Shown here: positions 22,187 to 33,769 of the stretch, in pieces | How positions within the stretch are numbered: position 1 is the first letter of the stretch | How the letters are laid out: every line of letters begins with the position of its first letter | NCBI GenBank assembly: GCA_949752795.1 | Contig: OX457064.1 | Coordinates: 36,700,368-36,764,367, forward strand | Length of the DNA stretch: 64,000 nt | Source of the DNA: Hyperoodon ampullatus | Taxonomy: Eukaryota > Chordata > Mammalia > Artiodactyla > Ziphiidae | Direction of reading: 5' to 3' | Translations under genes and position numbers: made by a program | Notes under the pieces: generated by a model | Told to the model about the DNA's origin: nothing | Seen by the model: only the letters and a program-made list of their open reading frames with translations | Database searches by the model: none

Positions 22187-23610
22187 CATATTTATATTTG
22201 TTTCATGTGTATAACACCTTTTTTTCTTCTGCCTATTCATAAATTTTTCTCTTTATCACTGCTTTTTAGATATGTTTATAATATGATTTGGTGTGGTTTT
22301 CTTCATATGTTTTCTTCTTGGAGTTCATTGAGCTTTTTGGATCTATGGTTTTATAGTTTTCAACAGGTTTGGAAAATTTTTGGCCATTATTTATTCCATT
22401 ATCATTTATGTTCCCCTACTACTTCTTTCTGGGCCTTTAATAACACATGTATTGAAACACTTTTAATACTACCCCCCAAGTCAATTTGTACTATTTTTTT
22501 CAGGTTTTTTCTTCTTGTAATTTATTTTATGTATTTTCCATTCCTATATCTTCAATTTGAAAGGACTTTTCTGCAATGTTGAACCAGTTATTCATTAAGG
22601 CATTTGAGGGTATTTTTTTTCAAATATAGTCTTCATCTCTAGAAATTCATTTCAGTCTTTTTCATTTCTTTGCTCCTTAATGTTTATTTTTCCTTCATCT
22701 TCTTGAATGTATGGAATATATAATAGCTCTTTTTACATCCTTTTCTGCAATTTCTGTCACCTGGGTCATTTCTGGGTCTATTTCTATTGATCAGCTCTTC
22801 TAATTCTTATGGACCATATTTCCCAGTTTATTTGCATACCTATTTTTTATTGGGTTCCAGGAATTATGGATTTTATTTATTGGGAATTTGTTGTATTTCT
22901 TTAAATATTATGTGGCTTTATTTGGGGATGCAGCTAACTTCAATAGAATTCTATCTTTTGAGGCTTGCTTTTCATCTTTTTTTAGGAACAAGTACAGTAA
23001 AGCCTTTTATTGAGTATAATTTTGTTCTACCACTAAGGCAATATACTTTTGAGGATTCTACTCAATGTCCTATACATTAGATGTTTCCACTTTGGCTGGT
23101 GCCAACGTGGATTATACCTAGCCTCATGTGAGCTCCAGAAATTGCTCTACCTACTCTTTTCTGTTGGTTCATTTCTTACTTTCATATACTTTTCTTATAT
23201 GTATGTACAGAGCAGTACTCACCTAGGGCCTCAAGTGGATTCCTTGCAGATATTTAGAGCTCCATGTCCGTGCTGTGCCCTCATATCCGGAATTTTGCTC
23301 TCAAATATAGGTGACTTGGTCTCCTCAAACTCTGTCTTCTCAACTTCACAAGGCCTCTGAGCATTGCTGAGGTTTCTCTTAACTACACCACCTCTTGGAA
23401 ACTCCAGGCCACGAGCTGGGGCAGTTGTAGGAATCACATACTTTGTTTTCCTTCTCTCATGGATAAATGCTCTGTGTTACCTTTTGGCCATTGCCTGAAA
23501 TCTGGTGTTTCACAAATATCTTGTCTGGTTTTCTAGTTGTTTAATGTGAGACAGTAAATCTGGTTTCACTATTTTTCCATCATAGTGAAAAAAGGCAGTC
23601 TACACTGTTT
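22187..23610 (-). mobile_element. Old L1M-class element, 5'-side part
   Basis: Continues the element seen at 15,685-16,510: tttctctttatcactgcttt, ttcattgagctttttggatc, then cacctgggtcatttctgggt and cttgtctggttttctagttg near the 5' end. The short open frames in it (for example 22,178-22,582) are antisense shadows of decayed L1. Confidence 0.7.
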
Positions 23611-26600
23611 CTTTTTCTATGAAGGTTACTGGAAGTTTGTCAAAAGTTTAACCTTACATTTTAATTACTTTAATTCTATTTTAAATTCCTTTAATATACA
23701 ATGAATTTTCAAATAAAATTTGCTAGAAAAATAAGTGTATTTTGAAGGTTGTTGTCATTGTATATTTTCATCTTGTCTTAATATGTAATCAAATTGCTAC
23801 ATAAAATTAGTTTTCTTTTGGAGTCAAAAGTGTTAAGTTCAATCGCATTTTTCATTTCTGATGAAAATGAAAAATTCCAAAGATATTTTCAATAATTTTC
23901 TTTTCGTAAAAAGCAAGTAGAATTGGACATCATGCAGACTTTTACAAAAGGACTCCTCCATGTAGAATTACATTTTAAAAATTCCATAACTACTGGGGAC
24001 TCTTCAAAGGTTTCATATTTGTTATTTCATTAATTATAGGACTTAAATAAACATGCAATGACTCTATGTTGTGTCTCTCTGCTGTTGGTTCTTCATAAAT
24101 AAGGGATAAAATAGTTTTCCATTCATCTCAGGGCTTGGGAGAAATACAAGTTGAATGCCATGAAACGCAAGCCATAGCTTCAAAGGAGATGCTTTTGTGA
24201 AAACAGGTTTATTTCCAAATAAAACTATACATCTGTTTGGGACTTCTCTGTCAATAACCAGTGAGACTAAAGAGACAGCAACAGAATTTCCAATTTCTTT
24301 CAACAGAATACAAAATCAAAGCTACTTGTGGTATCCTATTCAAAAGAGGATCATCTAATCATGCTTGCTTATTTCATTTTTTTGTTTTCATTTTGGGTTT
24401 TTTTTTTTTTAAACAAGCATGAAAGATTTTCTTTGTCCAGAAAACTGGAATGAATCCACTGAGTCATCCAAAAAAGAACTGAACTGAGGTAGACCCAAGA
24501 TGATTGATCCCTGGATTTTAAATCCCCACAGCTCAATCTAGGTCAGCTAAGCCTTAATCTTTCATTTACAGAGTAAGTGCTTTTGAAACACATGTACTAA
24601 GAAAAGATTCTCTGGCAAAGAATGGCGTGTTCAGTGGTTGGGTAATATGCTATAATGACATTCTGATTGTGTGCTACACAAAACTGTTATGTCATTATGA
24701 AAACACTAAGTAACATTTGTCAAATCTAAGAGAAGCAGAAATTTCAAAGTTGCACCTATAATTAGCGTAGCGTGAATTTTAAAATACTTTCATTTTTACT
24801 ACCAGAACCAGATTTTAGAAGTGGACAGAGTGTCTCTTCCAAGGTTTTGAATGAAATTACAGGGCACAAACATTTTTTTTCTTTCTCTTTAAATGAGAGA
24901 AAAGGGAACAACTTCTCAATTAGGACAGACCGTAGATATCAACTATTGACAACAGCTCCAAAACTGTTATTTATTACTCTCAGTGATTATCAAATCCCTT
25001 GATATGGGTCTTAACTAAAATTATAGTATGCTCATGGCATTTGAGTAATTGACATTTTCAATTTAAACTATTACTAAGAAATCTTAAAAACAATTCCTAA
25101 AATTCTATGTAACTAAAGTATATTTTTCTGAGTTACAAATTTGAATCATGTGGATTTAGAGGTTGGTATAGTAGAGACTTGCTGTCCACCCAAAGTATCC
25201 ATAGCTCACTTCAATGTGCTAACTTCAAAGTTTTGTTTGTCTCCTTCCCCCAATGTTTTAAATAAGTCTTGGGAAGTGAATAAAACATTGTCCCTGTGGA
25301 AAATCCCAAAGAATGCCAAGAGCTAGCCTTGTTGATAGAAATGAAAAGAAAATGGAACAGTTTTAAAAAGCAACAGTTCCTCAGTCAGAAAATAAAAGTT
25401 ATAGATAAATTAGAGCACATAAATCAAATGTGATGGTTGTATAAATGAGTTCACCATACATTATGTACAAAAATAAGAAAATTTAATTAAGGAAACTACT
25501 TAGGCAATTACTTCTAGTACAAGAAGTGATTATTAAATTAGATAAAATGTTAAAACTCATGGTGTGAGGTTATACATAGGCCACACATAATTCTAAATGT
25601 AAATGTAATTGAGGAAAAAGCCAGAAGCCCATATAAGCACCCTATATAATAACAGGTGCCACAGGCACTTCTATATTTCAGAGATAAAGAATTGAAGCCT
25701 GTTCAGTAAAGTCAAGATTAGCTGATGTAGAAATAAAATGTCTTTGCCACATGAATCTCTCCAGTGCTTCATCCATGAACCATCAACACCATTCAGAGTT
25801 ACTGTCTAATTATGCACATTCAGGTACATTCATGGTTAATGTTTCATCATAAATGATGCAGTATGGGGTCTATTTTACTGACATTTATTATAAAAGCATT
25901 TATAAATGACTTCAGTACTTTATTTATAGAATCTTTATGCATGTGAGGAGGATCCTTATATTTTTCAGCTTTATTTTGCTACTTTTTATGGAGGCAGTTA
26001 TATACTAGAGTGATACTTTCAGATTTTTATTTCCTAAGGATGATGGGATAAGTTTTGTAGAAATAGCTGTCTTATGGCACACTTTTCTTAAAGCTTAAAA
26101 GTAATTTTAAATAAAACTGGCAAATAAGATTTGAATATTTACAGCTATGACATACATCATGTATTCAAGTACTAAACTTTATATGGAGAGTAAGAAAAAA
26201 TAATGTATATCAAGATTTAATTTTTATGATTAAATAAGAAACAGTTTTGAAGAAATATAGTAACAATCAAAATAAAGACAATTCCATTCAAATATGATCA
26301 GTTTTACAGAAAGTTGGGGGGAAAATGCTACCTCAGTCTAAATAACCAGGATGCATTAACACCTAGACAGCCATTCACAGTAATGTTAAATAATAGCTTG
26401 TTGATGAGCATCAGTTGTGTAACACATATAGGCCAGATGTCAACTGGCATCCACTTACATCTTAAGATCTCAACTACATTATCTGAACACTCACTCATTC
26501 CATGTCCTCTAGATGGGTAATACCTTCCCAAACCTCTGGCCTATCTGAGTAGCTGCTTCCACTAAATGAACTCAGTTTGGCATTATCGAACATTGAGTTC

Positions 26601-26975
26601 TCTGTCCCTGTCTACACTGCATCAACCCAGATGGGGTATTAGAACATTCTGTAATTTCTAACAAATCAAAACAAAAATGACTCATTAAAAATACCACTCA
26701 TGTACTATAGATTTTCCTGAAGACAGTGAAGGAGTTGCCTCAGAGGAGGTAAAAGTTTCTACTACAACCACACAAATAACTTCAAATAGAAGATTAGACA
26801 CAACTATTTTTCAGATGGCCTATTTCTCAGAAACCATCCCATCAAATGCCTCTCTTCTAAACCATGGGAGATCTTGAAATTTAGAAATGTGGAAAGCGTT
26901 CAGCAGAGTGATTCTGACGTGGGCTGTGGTTTCAATCACATAGTAAATAGAATTGCAACAGGTGGGGACTAGCCA
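23611..26975. other. Unassigned sequence, 3.4 kb
   Basis: The longest stretch without a recognised repeat. It is AT-rich, with a T-run near 24,400. No reading frame exceeds 79 codons and none shows a domain. No CpG-rich promoter, tRNA or structured RNA was seen. Deeply decayed repeats are possible. Confidence 0.5.
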
Positions 26976-27295
26976 TACATTTATGTGTCTTCATGTATTC
27001 TCAAGAGTTTCTCCATGGGGTCTGTCCACATAGGCTAATTTGGACTTCCTCATAGCACAGCAGCCTCTGGGAAATAGAGCTGCTTACACAGTAGCTCAGG
27101 GTTTCTTTGTGAGTGTTTGAGGCTGTACCTTTTAGGACTAGCCTCAGAAGTCACAGAGTGTTGCTTCAGTGTAGTCACAAGTCAAGGTAGGTTCAAGGTG
27201 AAGGAATATAGACTCACTTCTCAAAATCATAGTGTAAAGCTAGAATATGGAAAGGGAGATGTCATGGCGATCTTTGGAAAATACAATCTGCCACA
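26976..27295 (-). repeat. Possible ancient interspersed repeat, family unassigned
   Basis: The phrases gacttcctcatagcacagca and gactagcctcagaagtcaca resemble a mammal-wide repeat text that I remember but cannot name with confidence. No termini are visible, and the strand is a guess. Confidence 0.3.
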
Positions 27296-27574
27296 TATGT
27301 TTATCATATTTTTACCCAATTTTTCTTAACATAAACATCAGAAAGTAATAGATATAAATGCATTAATTTCACATTTTACTACTATTATGAATACAGTTTT
27401 TTAGTCACTAATGGAATGTATAAAGATCTGTAAATCAAACACAGAAATGTATGTGTTTTACAAAATTAATAGCATCATTAACCTGTCTACCAAGTAAAAT
27501 TCATACAGCTGCTGCAGCTTTAGTTAAAGACATGTCAATGCCACTGAGGGTATAGAATCTAGAAGGGGATATAC

Positions 27575-27850
27575 TGGAAGAAGATGATGACCTGAGTTCT
27601 ATTGTGAGCACTGTGTCCTAAGAAAGACATTTAAACCTTCTGGGCCTTTTGGTTTGATCCTCCATAAAATGTCTTTTTTTAATCTTATAATGTTATAACG
27701 TTTTCTTTTCCTTTGACTGCATGGTAGGTAGCATTACCTCTTTTATGGATGAGACAATAAAACTCAAACAGATAAAGTATACATCCAAAGACTAAAATCG
27801 GTGTCAAGGTTAAGAACAAAACTCAGCTGCAAGTTCACTACTCTCCACCA
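27575..27850. mobile_element. Weak MIR-like similarity
   Basis: 27,575-27,690 resembles the 3' half of a MIR on plus (cctgagttctattgtgagca, ccttctgggcctttt). 27,715-27,850 resembles one on minus (ggatgagacaataaaactca). Both are strongly decayed. Confidence 0.35.
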
Positions 27851-28208
27851 CAAAAACTATTTTGTCAATACAACAAAATACCAACAGGTGAATGCATTAT
27901 TTTACCTAGAATACAATAAGAGTGGCTACAAAACTGAATGCAAATTTCCATCTGCTTTATTGATAATCACTGATTACTACATTTCAACCATAAAGAAGAT
28001 ACAATCAATCCAAGGCCTATCCTGCTCACCTGACTTTGCCAGGACTGTCTGAAGAATACCAGAGGGCCCCTCTAGAAAGTTACATCTGTCTCTGGTTTAC
28101 ACAGCATATGCCAAACTAGACTGACACAGTCCACCCTATTGTATATTTGGCACACTCCAGTAGGTGTTCTCCCTGCACATTTAATCTGTTCCCCATCACC
28201 CTGAAAAT

Positions 28209-28316
28209 AAATGTACATATGGTTAGAGAGTATACTAACTGCACAGTTATTATGCTAACATATTTGGATGATAATATGCCAACAGGGACCTACCTCAATT
28301 ATTATTGGCATTGTTT
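28209..28316 (+). repeat. Block A, copy 1 of an exact 108-bp duplicate
   Basis: Identical base for base to 31,142-31,249, same orientation. It starts aaatgtacatatggttagag and ends ttattattggcattgttt. Here it lies upstream of block B; the other copy lies downstream of block C. Confidence 0.97.
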
Positions 28317-28330
28317 GTTAATTTTTTTTT

Positions 28331-28445
28331 ATGGATTTTATGTTGTGTACATTTTACCACAAAGTTTTAAAAGTTGTAAGGATTCCAAAGGATTGTCCAC
28401 AAACACTGGTCTCCTGATGCTGGAAGGTACTTCCCACCAAACCCA
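28331..28445 (+). repeat. Block B, copy 1 (115 bp, old L1 3' end)
   Basis: Matches 30,798-30,912 with one visible difference (C here, T there, in gttgtgtacattt). It starts in the middle of an L1M 3' terminus (atggattttatgttgtg) with no L1 upstream, so this copy is displaced from its L1 context. Confidence 0.95.
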
Positions 28446-28868
28446 GGGGTTTATCATCTGCAGCTTGTGAATGAGGATGTGTTTCAGAGACTATATGCAA
28501 AATCACGTATCATTTTTCTGAGAAAGCTTCCATCAGGCTGTCAGAGGGTCTGTGACCCACACGAGTTCAAGACCCATTCTGAGGGCCCCTCCCCTCTGCA
28601 GGTGTCACCTCCCCACTTTCCTCCCCTCCCTCTACCCACCCCCAGGACACTTTTCTCTTTCATTCACTCAGATTGTTTAAACATGATGCAGTGTATATTC
28701 TTAAATCTTTCTTGAACTCACTAGACAACGTTTAATTTTTTTTAAGACAAGTGAGGCTCTGAAATCAACCAAACTTCAGTGTTTTTTCTATTACCCTTTT
28801 TCTCCTGCCTGACAATATTAAACAGGTCCACCTCTGGCTCGGGATGTGGAACAGCAAATTTGCAAAAA
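28446..28868. other. Unique 423-bp stretch between blocks B and C
   Basis: Present only here; the second copy joins B directly to C. It has a C-rich part at 28,580-28,660 and no coding or repeat signature. Confidence 0.6.
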
Positions 28869-29156
28869 CATGTGGATGCTTAATCCTCCAAACCGTGTTC
28901 TGTGACCTTAAATAATTTCCAGCTAAATTTTCTTGCTGTTTTTTGTTTGTTTGTTTGTTTTGCAGTACGCGGGCCTCTCACTGTTGTGGCCTCTCCCGTT
29001 GCGGAGCACAGGCTCCGGACGCGCAGGCTCAGCGGCCTTGGCTCACGGGCCCAGCCGCTCCGCGGCATGTGGGATCTTCCCGGACTGGGGCATGAACCCT
29101 TAGTCCCCTGCATCAGCAGGCGGACTCTCAACCACTGCGCCACCAGGGAAGCCCCC
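28869..29156 (-). mobile_element. Block C, copy 1, with CHR-type SINE (minus)
   Basis: 71 bp of non-repeat sequence (catgtggatgcttaatcctc onward) precedes a full minus-strand SINE at about 28,940-29,156. The same flank and SINE recur at 30,911-31,141, so the SINE was in place before the duplication. No clear SINE target duplication could be defined. Confidence 0.9.
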
Positions 29157-29179
29157 AAACAAAAGTTTTAATGGAACTT

Positions 29180-29614
29180 TGTTACTCAAGCTCATACTGC
29201 TCGCCACAGGACAGGCCAATAATCAAGAGACGAGTTGCTGGGCAAAGAATAACGACTTCCTTCAGAGAGCCCCCAAACCCAGAAGATGGTGGACTCGTGC
29301 CCCCAAAGAACCATCTTGCCTGAGTCAGAATTCGGGCTCCTTTTATACTAAAAGGGGCGGGACTAAAGCCAAGCACTTCTTGGTTCCCCTCAGGCTCCGG
29401 AGGGGAGGTGTTAATTTCTCCCTCCTGCAGTCATTCACAGGTGGGCCTGCTCAGGAGGTTTCCTGGGAGCTAAACACAGGTATTTTCGCTGAATGCTCAT
29501 TACCCGAGAGGCCGGGGTCCCAGAGATGGGCCGTTATGGAGAATTTAAGCTTCTAGGCAGCATCGCTTTAGTGATTAACTAGTAACAGGATACAGAGGTT
29601 CTTCCCCATTACCA
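29180..29614 (-). repeat. Endogenous retrovirus LTR (3' LTR, minus sense)
   Basis: On the minus strand a TATA box (tataaaag) is found near 29,340-29,350. It shares ggaggggaggtgttaatttc and tcctgggagctaaacacagg with the other LTR. Differences and indels are many, notably at 29,250-29,320, so the two LTRs have been separate for long or come from different proviruses. Confidence 0.75.
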
Positions 29615-30176
29615 TAACCCACTGTCAACGTCCAGCCCACAATCTTGTGGGAAAAGGGACAAAGACTGCCCTGGCTATTTCCTACTGAACGGGGGCAATG
29701 AATATTCCTTAGAATCTTTAGTTGGTGGTAAACATTCCCCATTTTTGGAGACAGAAATTCAAGATAAAACACAAACAGCGCATACAAGTGCTAGCCTTCA
29801 GAGAAGCAAACGAACCAGTTCACAAATCGGGTAAAAGTCCAACAACTCTTTCCTCTCTCCAACAGGGCACACCTCACTCCAATATGAAACAAACTGGCTT
29901 ATTCCAGAGAAAAAGCCCCAAACGGAGAGGAACCAATTTCCCGGCTGTACACACCGGAGTCACTTACCCTACCGTACGGAGGCCGTCGGCTCCCAAACGT
30001 GGATTCCTTCCTTCCACTGCCAAGCGCTGGAGCGGCCAGTGCTGCTTCAGAGAACTCTGAAGGGCAGACCCTCAGGACACGGGGTCCCGGCAGCTGCTAG
30101 GGTCTTACCCCAGAATTCCCCAACCAGGGCTGGCAGGCCACGAGCAGCAAGGCTCCTGGGTGGCTTCTTCAAAATT
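29615..30176 (-). pseudogene. Retroviral leader and remnant of gag start
   Basis: Reading on minus from the 5' LTR, about 430 bp of untranslated leader precede an ATG at 29,742 whose product begins MGN. That is the kind of N-terminus that is myristoylated in retroviral matrix proteins. The frame runs only about 40 codons before it reads into the 3' LTR. The rest of gag and all of pol and env are deleted. No primer-binding site could be matched with confidence. The leader is CpG-rich: seven CpG in 29,941-30,000. The gag reading is an inference from position and N-terminus. Confidence 0.5.
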
Positions 30177-30602
30177 TGTTACCAAGTCCAAGCTTGTACT
30201 GCTCGCCACACGACAGGCTAATAAATTGAGAGGCGAGCTGCTGGGGCAAAGAAGAGTGACTTTATCTGGGAAGCCAGCAGAGCAAGATGGCGGGCTGGAC
30301 GTCTTGCTGAGTCAGAATTCACGCTCCTTTTACACTAAAAGGGGAGGGCGTAAAACCAAGCACTTCCCGTCAGCCTCCGGAGGGGAGGTGTTAATTTCTC
30401 CCTCATGCAGTCACTCACAGGTGGGCCTGCTCAGGAGGTTTCCTGGGAGCTAAACACAGGTATTTTAGCTGAATGCTCATTTACCTTAATCTCTCGGAGG
30501 CAGGGGTCCGAGATGGGCCGTTTTGTGCAATTTAAGCTTATAGGCAAACATCCCTTTAGTGATTAACTTGTAAGAGAATACAAAATATTCTTCCCTATTA
30601 CA
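30177..30602 (-). repeat. Endogenous retrovirus LTR (5' LTR, minus sense)
   Basis: On minus it ends gcttggacttggtaaca and carries a cagataaagtcac segment that could serve as polyadenylation signal. The TATA region is weakened to gtgtaaaag. An old L1 end abuts it at 30,603. Confidence 0.75.
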
Positions 30603-30604
30603 AC

Positions 30605-30840
30605 CCTATGTTATATTAAAATGTAAAGTAGTACAACTGATGTGGAAAACATGTGTGGTGATTCCTCGAAAAATTAAACAGTTACCATATGATCTAATAA
30701 TTCCACTTCTGGGTATATCTACAAAAGAATTGAATGTGGGGACATGAAGAGATGTTTACAGACCCACTGAACTATACATCTAAAAATGCTTAAAATGATG
30801 GATTTTATGTTGTGTATATTTTACCACAAAGTTTTAAAAG
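30605..30840 (+). mobile_element. Old L1M 3' end
   Basis: Has gtacaactgatgtggaaaac, taataattccacttctgggt, and the terminal attttaccacaaagtttt. The interior between ORF2 and the 3' terminus is shortened. It overlaps block B copy 2, which therefore lies in its original L1 context. Confidence 0.75.
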
Positions 30841-30912
30841 TTGTAAGGATTCCAAAGGATTGTCCACAAACACTGGTCTCCTGATGCTGGAAGGTACTTC
30901 CCACCAAACCCA
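30798..30912 (+). repeat. Block B, copy 2
   Basis: Near-identical to 28,331-28,445. It joins block C copy 2 directly, with the two bases ca shared by both blocks at the junction, a microhomology. Confidence 0.95.
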
Positions 30913-31141
30913 TGTGGATGCTTAATCCTCCAAACCGTGTTCTGTGACCTTAAATAATTTCCAGCTAAATTTTCTTGCTGTTTTTTGTTTGTCAGTTTGT
31001 TTTGCGGTACGCGGGCCTCTCACTGTTGTGGCCTCTCCCATCGCGGAGCACAGGCTCCGGACGCACAGGCTCAGCGGCCATGGCTCACGGGCCCAGCCGC
31101 TCCACGGCATGTGGGATCTTCCCGGACTGGGGCACAAACCC
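30911..31141 (-). mobile_element. Block C, copy 2, with truncated CHR-type SINE (minus)
   Basis: The 71-bp flank repeats 28,869-28,939 almost exactly. The SINE is cut at 31,141, within its B-box side (ggcacaaaccc), and block A copy 2 follows at once. The SINE differs from copy 1 at several sites, many of them CpG. Confidence 0.92.
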
Positions 31142-31249
31142 AAATGTACATATGGTTAGAGAGTATACTAACTGCACAGTTATTATGCTAACATATTTGG
31201 ATGATAATATGCCAACAGGGACCTACCTCAATTATTATTGGCATTGTTT
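31142..31249 (+). repeat. Block A, copy 2
   Basis: Exact 108-bp repeat of 28,209-28,316. Unique sequence (tattttttttaaaaaatcaa) follows. Confidence 0.97.
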
Positions 31250-31863
31250 ATTTTTTTTAAAAAATCAAGTTGCATTAACTTGTAATGTAAAACTGTGCTC
31301 AAATTCCAAAAAGGTAACAAGGTTTGCACGCAGTTGACAATTCTTGCATACATTAACCTTCTTAAATCAAGAATTAAAAGGGAAATCCTTTGGCACATGA
31401 TTTAACAATTGCATACTATTTCCTTTCTTCTCACCTAAAAAGAGAACTTTTGAGATTCATCTGTCACCTACGCACTTCACTCTAAGGGCAGAGCTATCTA
31501 TTGAATACAATATCATGGCTCCTTCTTGAAATAGAAATTCAGAAGGACAATTCAATGTAATTACATAATTCTCAATTATATTGAGAATATTGTAGGAGAA
31601 AAAAAGCAGTTATCAACATTAACCACCCCAAAAGCATTAGGAAACTTGAACAGGCCATTAACCATGGGGGAGGTTACAAAAATAGTTAATTATTTTCACA
31701 AAAGACTCCAAAGACAGAGTTTTACCAGTGACCACTTTAGAACAGCAAAAATCATTTGTTCTGTTATAAAACTCTCTTGTTTTCTCAGTATATAACCATA
31801 TCTTCAAATAATAAACTGGCTTTCCTTTTTTAAAGAAGGTAGTCTAAAGGATCATTACAATAA
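31250..31863. other. Unassigned sequence
   Basis: No repeat, gene or signal recognised. Confidence 0.5.
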
Positions 31864-32055
31864 TGATTACTGGAGTCAGATTGACCTGTTTTTGCATGTT
31901 AGTTCCACCATTCATGAGATATGTAACCTTGGTCAAGTAATCTGATCTCTCTAAGCTGCAGTTTCTTCTTCAGCAGCAAAATCAGAAAAACAATACCAGT
32001 GGATAATTCACACAAATTTCTAATAGCACTTGACACATGGTGTCAGTCAATATCA
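31864..32055 (+). mobile_element. MIR SINE
   Basis: The core is readable as gagatatgtaaccttggtca, then taatctgatctctctaagct and agcacttgacacatggtgtc. An old copy with AT drift. Confidence 0.7.
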
Positions 32056-33767
32056 GTTTTTATTCTTGCTCATAAAAACACTCATTAACATAATAATTGC
32101 TTTATTGGACATTCTGACTAATACTATAAGACATAAAGTGGAAATAAAAGGTATAATTAGAAGGAAAAAGATTAAATGACTATTATTATTAACAAGTATA
32201 TAATTAATGTAACTCTAATTCTAAGAAAACTGCAAATTTCTTAGAATACCATAGATTAGAAAAGTGGCCAGGTATAAGACAAAAGAATAAAAATAATAGC
32301 TTTCTTTAAGAAGTTAGAATAGTTACTATAAAAATATTTCATTCCCATATGCAACAAAATTTTCCTGGAAAAATAAACGGAAGAATGCATGTATAACAAA
32401 TTTGAAAAGAAAAAGAAGAAAGGGAAATTTATCTTACCATAAAGAATTGAAACAAAAATTGTTGTAAGAACTGACAAAGAGACCAACATATCAGAAAATC
32501 TTACTCCAGAAACATGAACATTCATGCACACATATGACTTTAATACATGACAAAGCAAACATTATAAATCAATAATGAGGCACAGGGCACCAATATTTGT
32601 TGTTAGAAAAGCTATTTGGGAAATAATCAAGTTAGGCCTTTATCTCTATAATGACCACTTGCCCTACTGTTCGTCTCCCCAGCTCAAAATATTTCCCCTT
32701 CCCTGGTAACTACCCTTCCCCTGATTCTTTGATATGGAATCTGATCCACAGAGAATGGACTCCTAGAAGCCAGAGTTCATCCAACGTGACCTTGTTTCAG
32801 GGCAACATGAAGCACCGTATCCAAATTAGAAAAACAGGGTCACTTTCCTGGGAATGTGGGTTGGGAGTGACAGCCAGACTTAGTCTTTCTCTGGATGGTT
32901 AGAGGGTTCCCAATGGGACAAGGAAGTAGGGAAAACAAATGAAAAGGATGAGGAAATGCACTGAGAGCAAAGGCGAGAGAAGAAAAACAGAGACACAGAA
33001 TTCCAATGGCATGCCCACCATAGTTCCCTGTCTCTCCCTGAAGCACGGCAGCAGCCTGAATGTCCCACATTTCTTACCCACATTCAGAGTAAGAAACAGC
33101 CTACCTTTTAAGAGCTCCAGAATTTTTGTGACTAGCATTCAGAAAATTCCTAAATAAAATTACTTTATCTACCAAAATAAATTTCAAAAAAAGTACATGC
33201 TAAATTTTAAAATGAGGTAAAATGCAACTATTAAAATATTCATCTTGGGAAGGTAAAGAACATCCTAAAAGTAAAATCTCTATGACAAAAAAAGAAAACT
33301 ACATACTTAGCATTTCATACATATGTAGCATTAGTACCTTTCATAAACAAATAACAGAAAATATCCACAACAAATATGACACAAATATACGAAAGTTACT
33401 TGTATTTTTAATGCAAAAATGGCTCTAAAAATATGGAGAAATATGCTAACATCCCAAAGTACAGTAAAAGCAGGCAAATCACAGAACAGACAAATCTGAG
33501 AAGAAATACATAAGGTCATTAAACGTGTAAAAAATAGTCTAGAAATGTAAAGGAATTTTTCAAATTTAAAATATTGATACATAGCACCTGTCCTAATATT
33601 GGTACATAGAAATAGGTACTAAATGGTTGGCAGCACTGTCAGAAATTAATTTTGCAACACATATAAAGACCTTCGTATGTGGCCATACCTTTTTGAGCTA
33701 CTGTACTAAATCAGCACTTCTGCTTACAAGTGCAGAAACCCAATTCAAAATGCTGTAATGAGAAAAG
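32056..33767. other. Mostly unassigned sequence
   Basis: 32,640-33,170 is less AT-rich. Its phrases ttccctggtaactacccttc and tctgatccacagagaatgga faintly recall an old interspersed repeat, unnamed here. Open frames on both strands at 32,840-33,157 overlap each other and show no domain. Confidence 0.4.
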
Positions 33768-33769
33768 GA

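Larger units (their letters stand above)
29180..30602 (-). mobile_element. Internally deleted endogenous retrovirus
   Basis: Two related direct repeats of about 430 bp (29,180-29,614 and 30,177-30,602) enclose 562 bp. Both begin tgttac and end in ca, as retroviral LTRs do. LTR signals and a leader-like interior read on the minus strand. Pol and env are entirely absent, so this is a defective relic. Possible flanking duplications aactt and accct agree only partly. A gammaretrovirus-like (class I) origin is likely from LTR length and layout, but unproven. Confidence 0.75.

Noticed and set aside
29179..30060. Plus-strand frames of 112-125 codons in the provirus, as possible accessory proteins
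   Set aside because: They run antisense through LTR and leader and share no known motif; LTR signals point to the minus strand.
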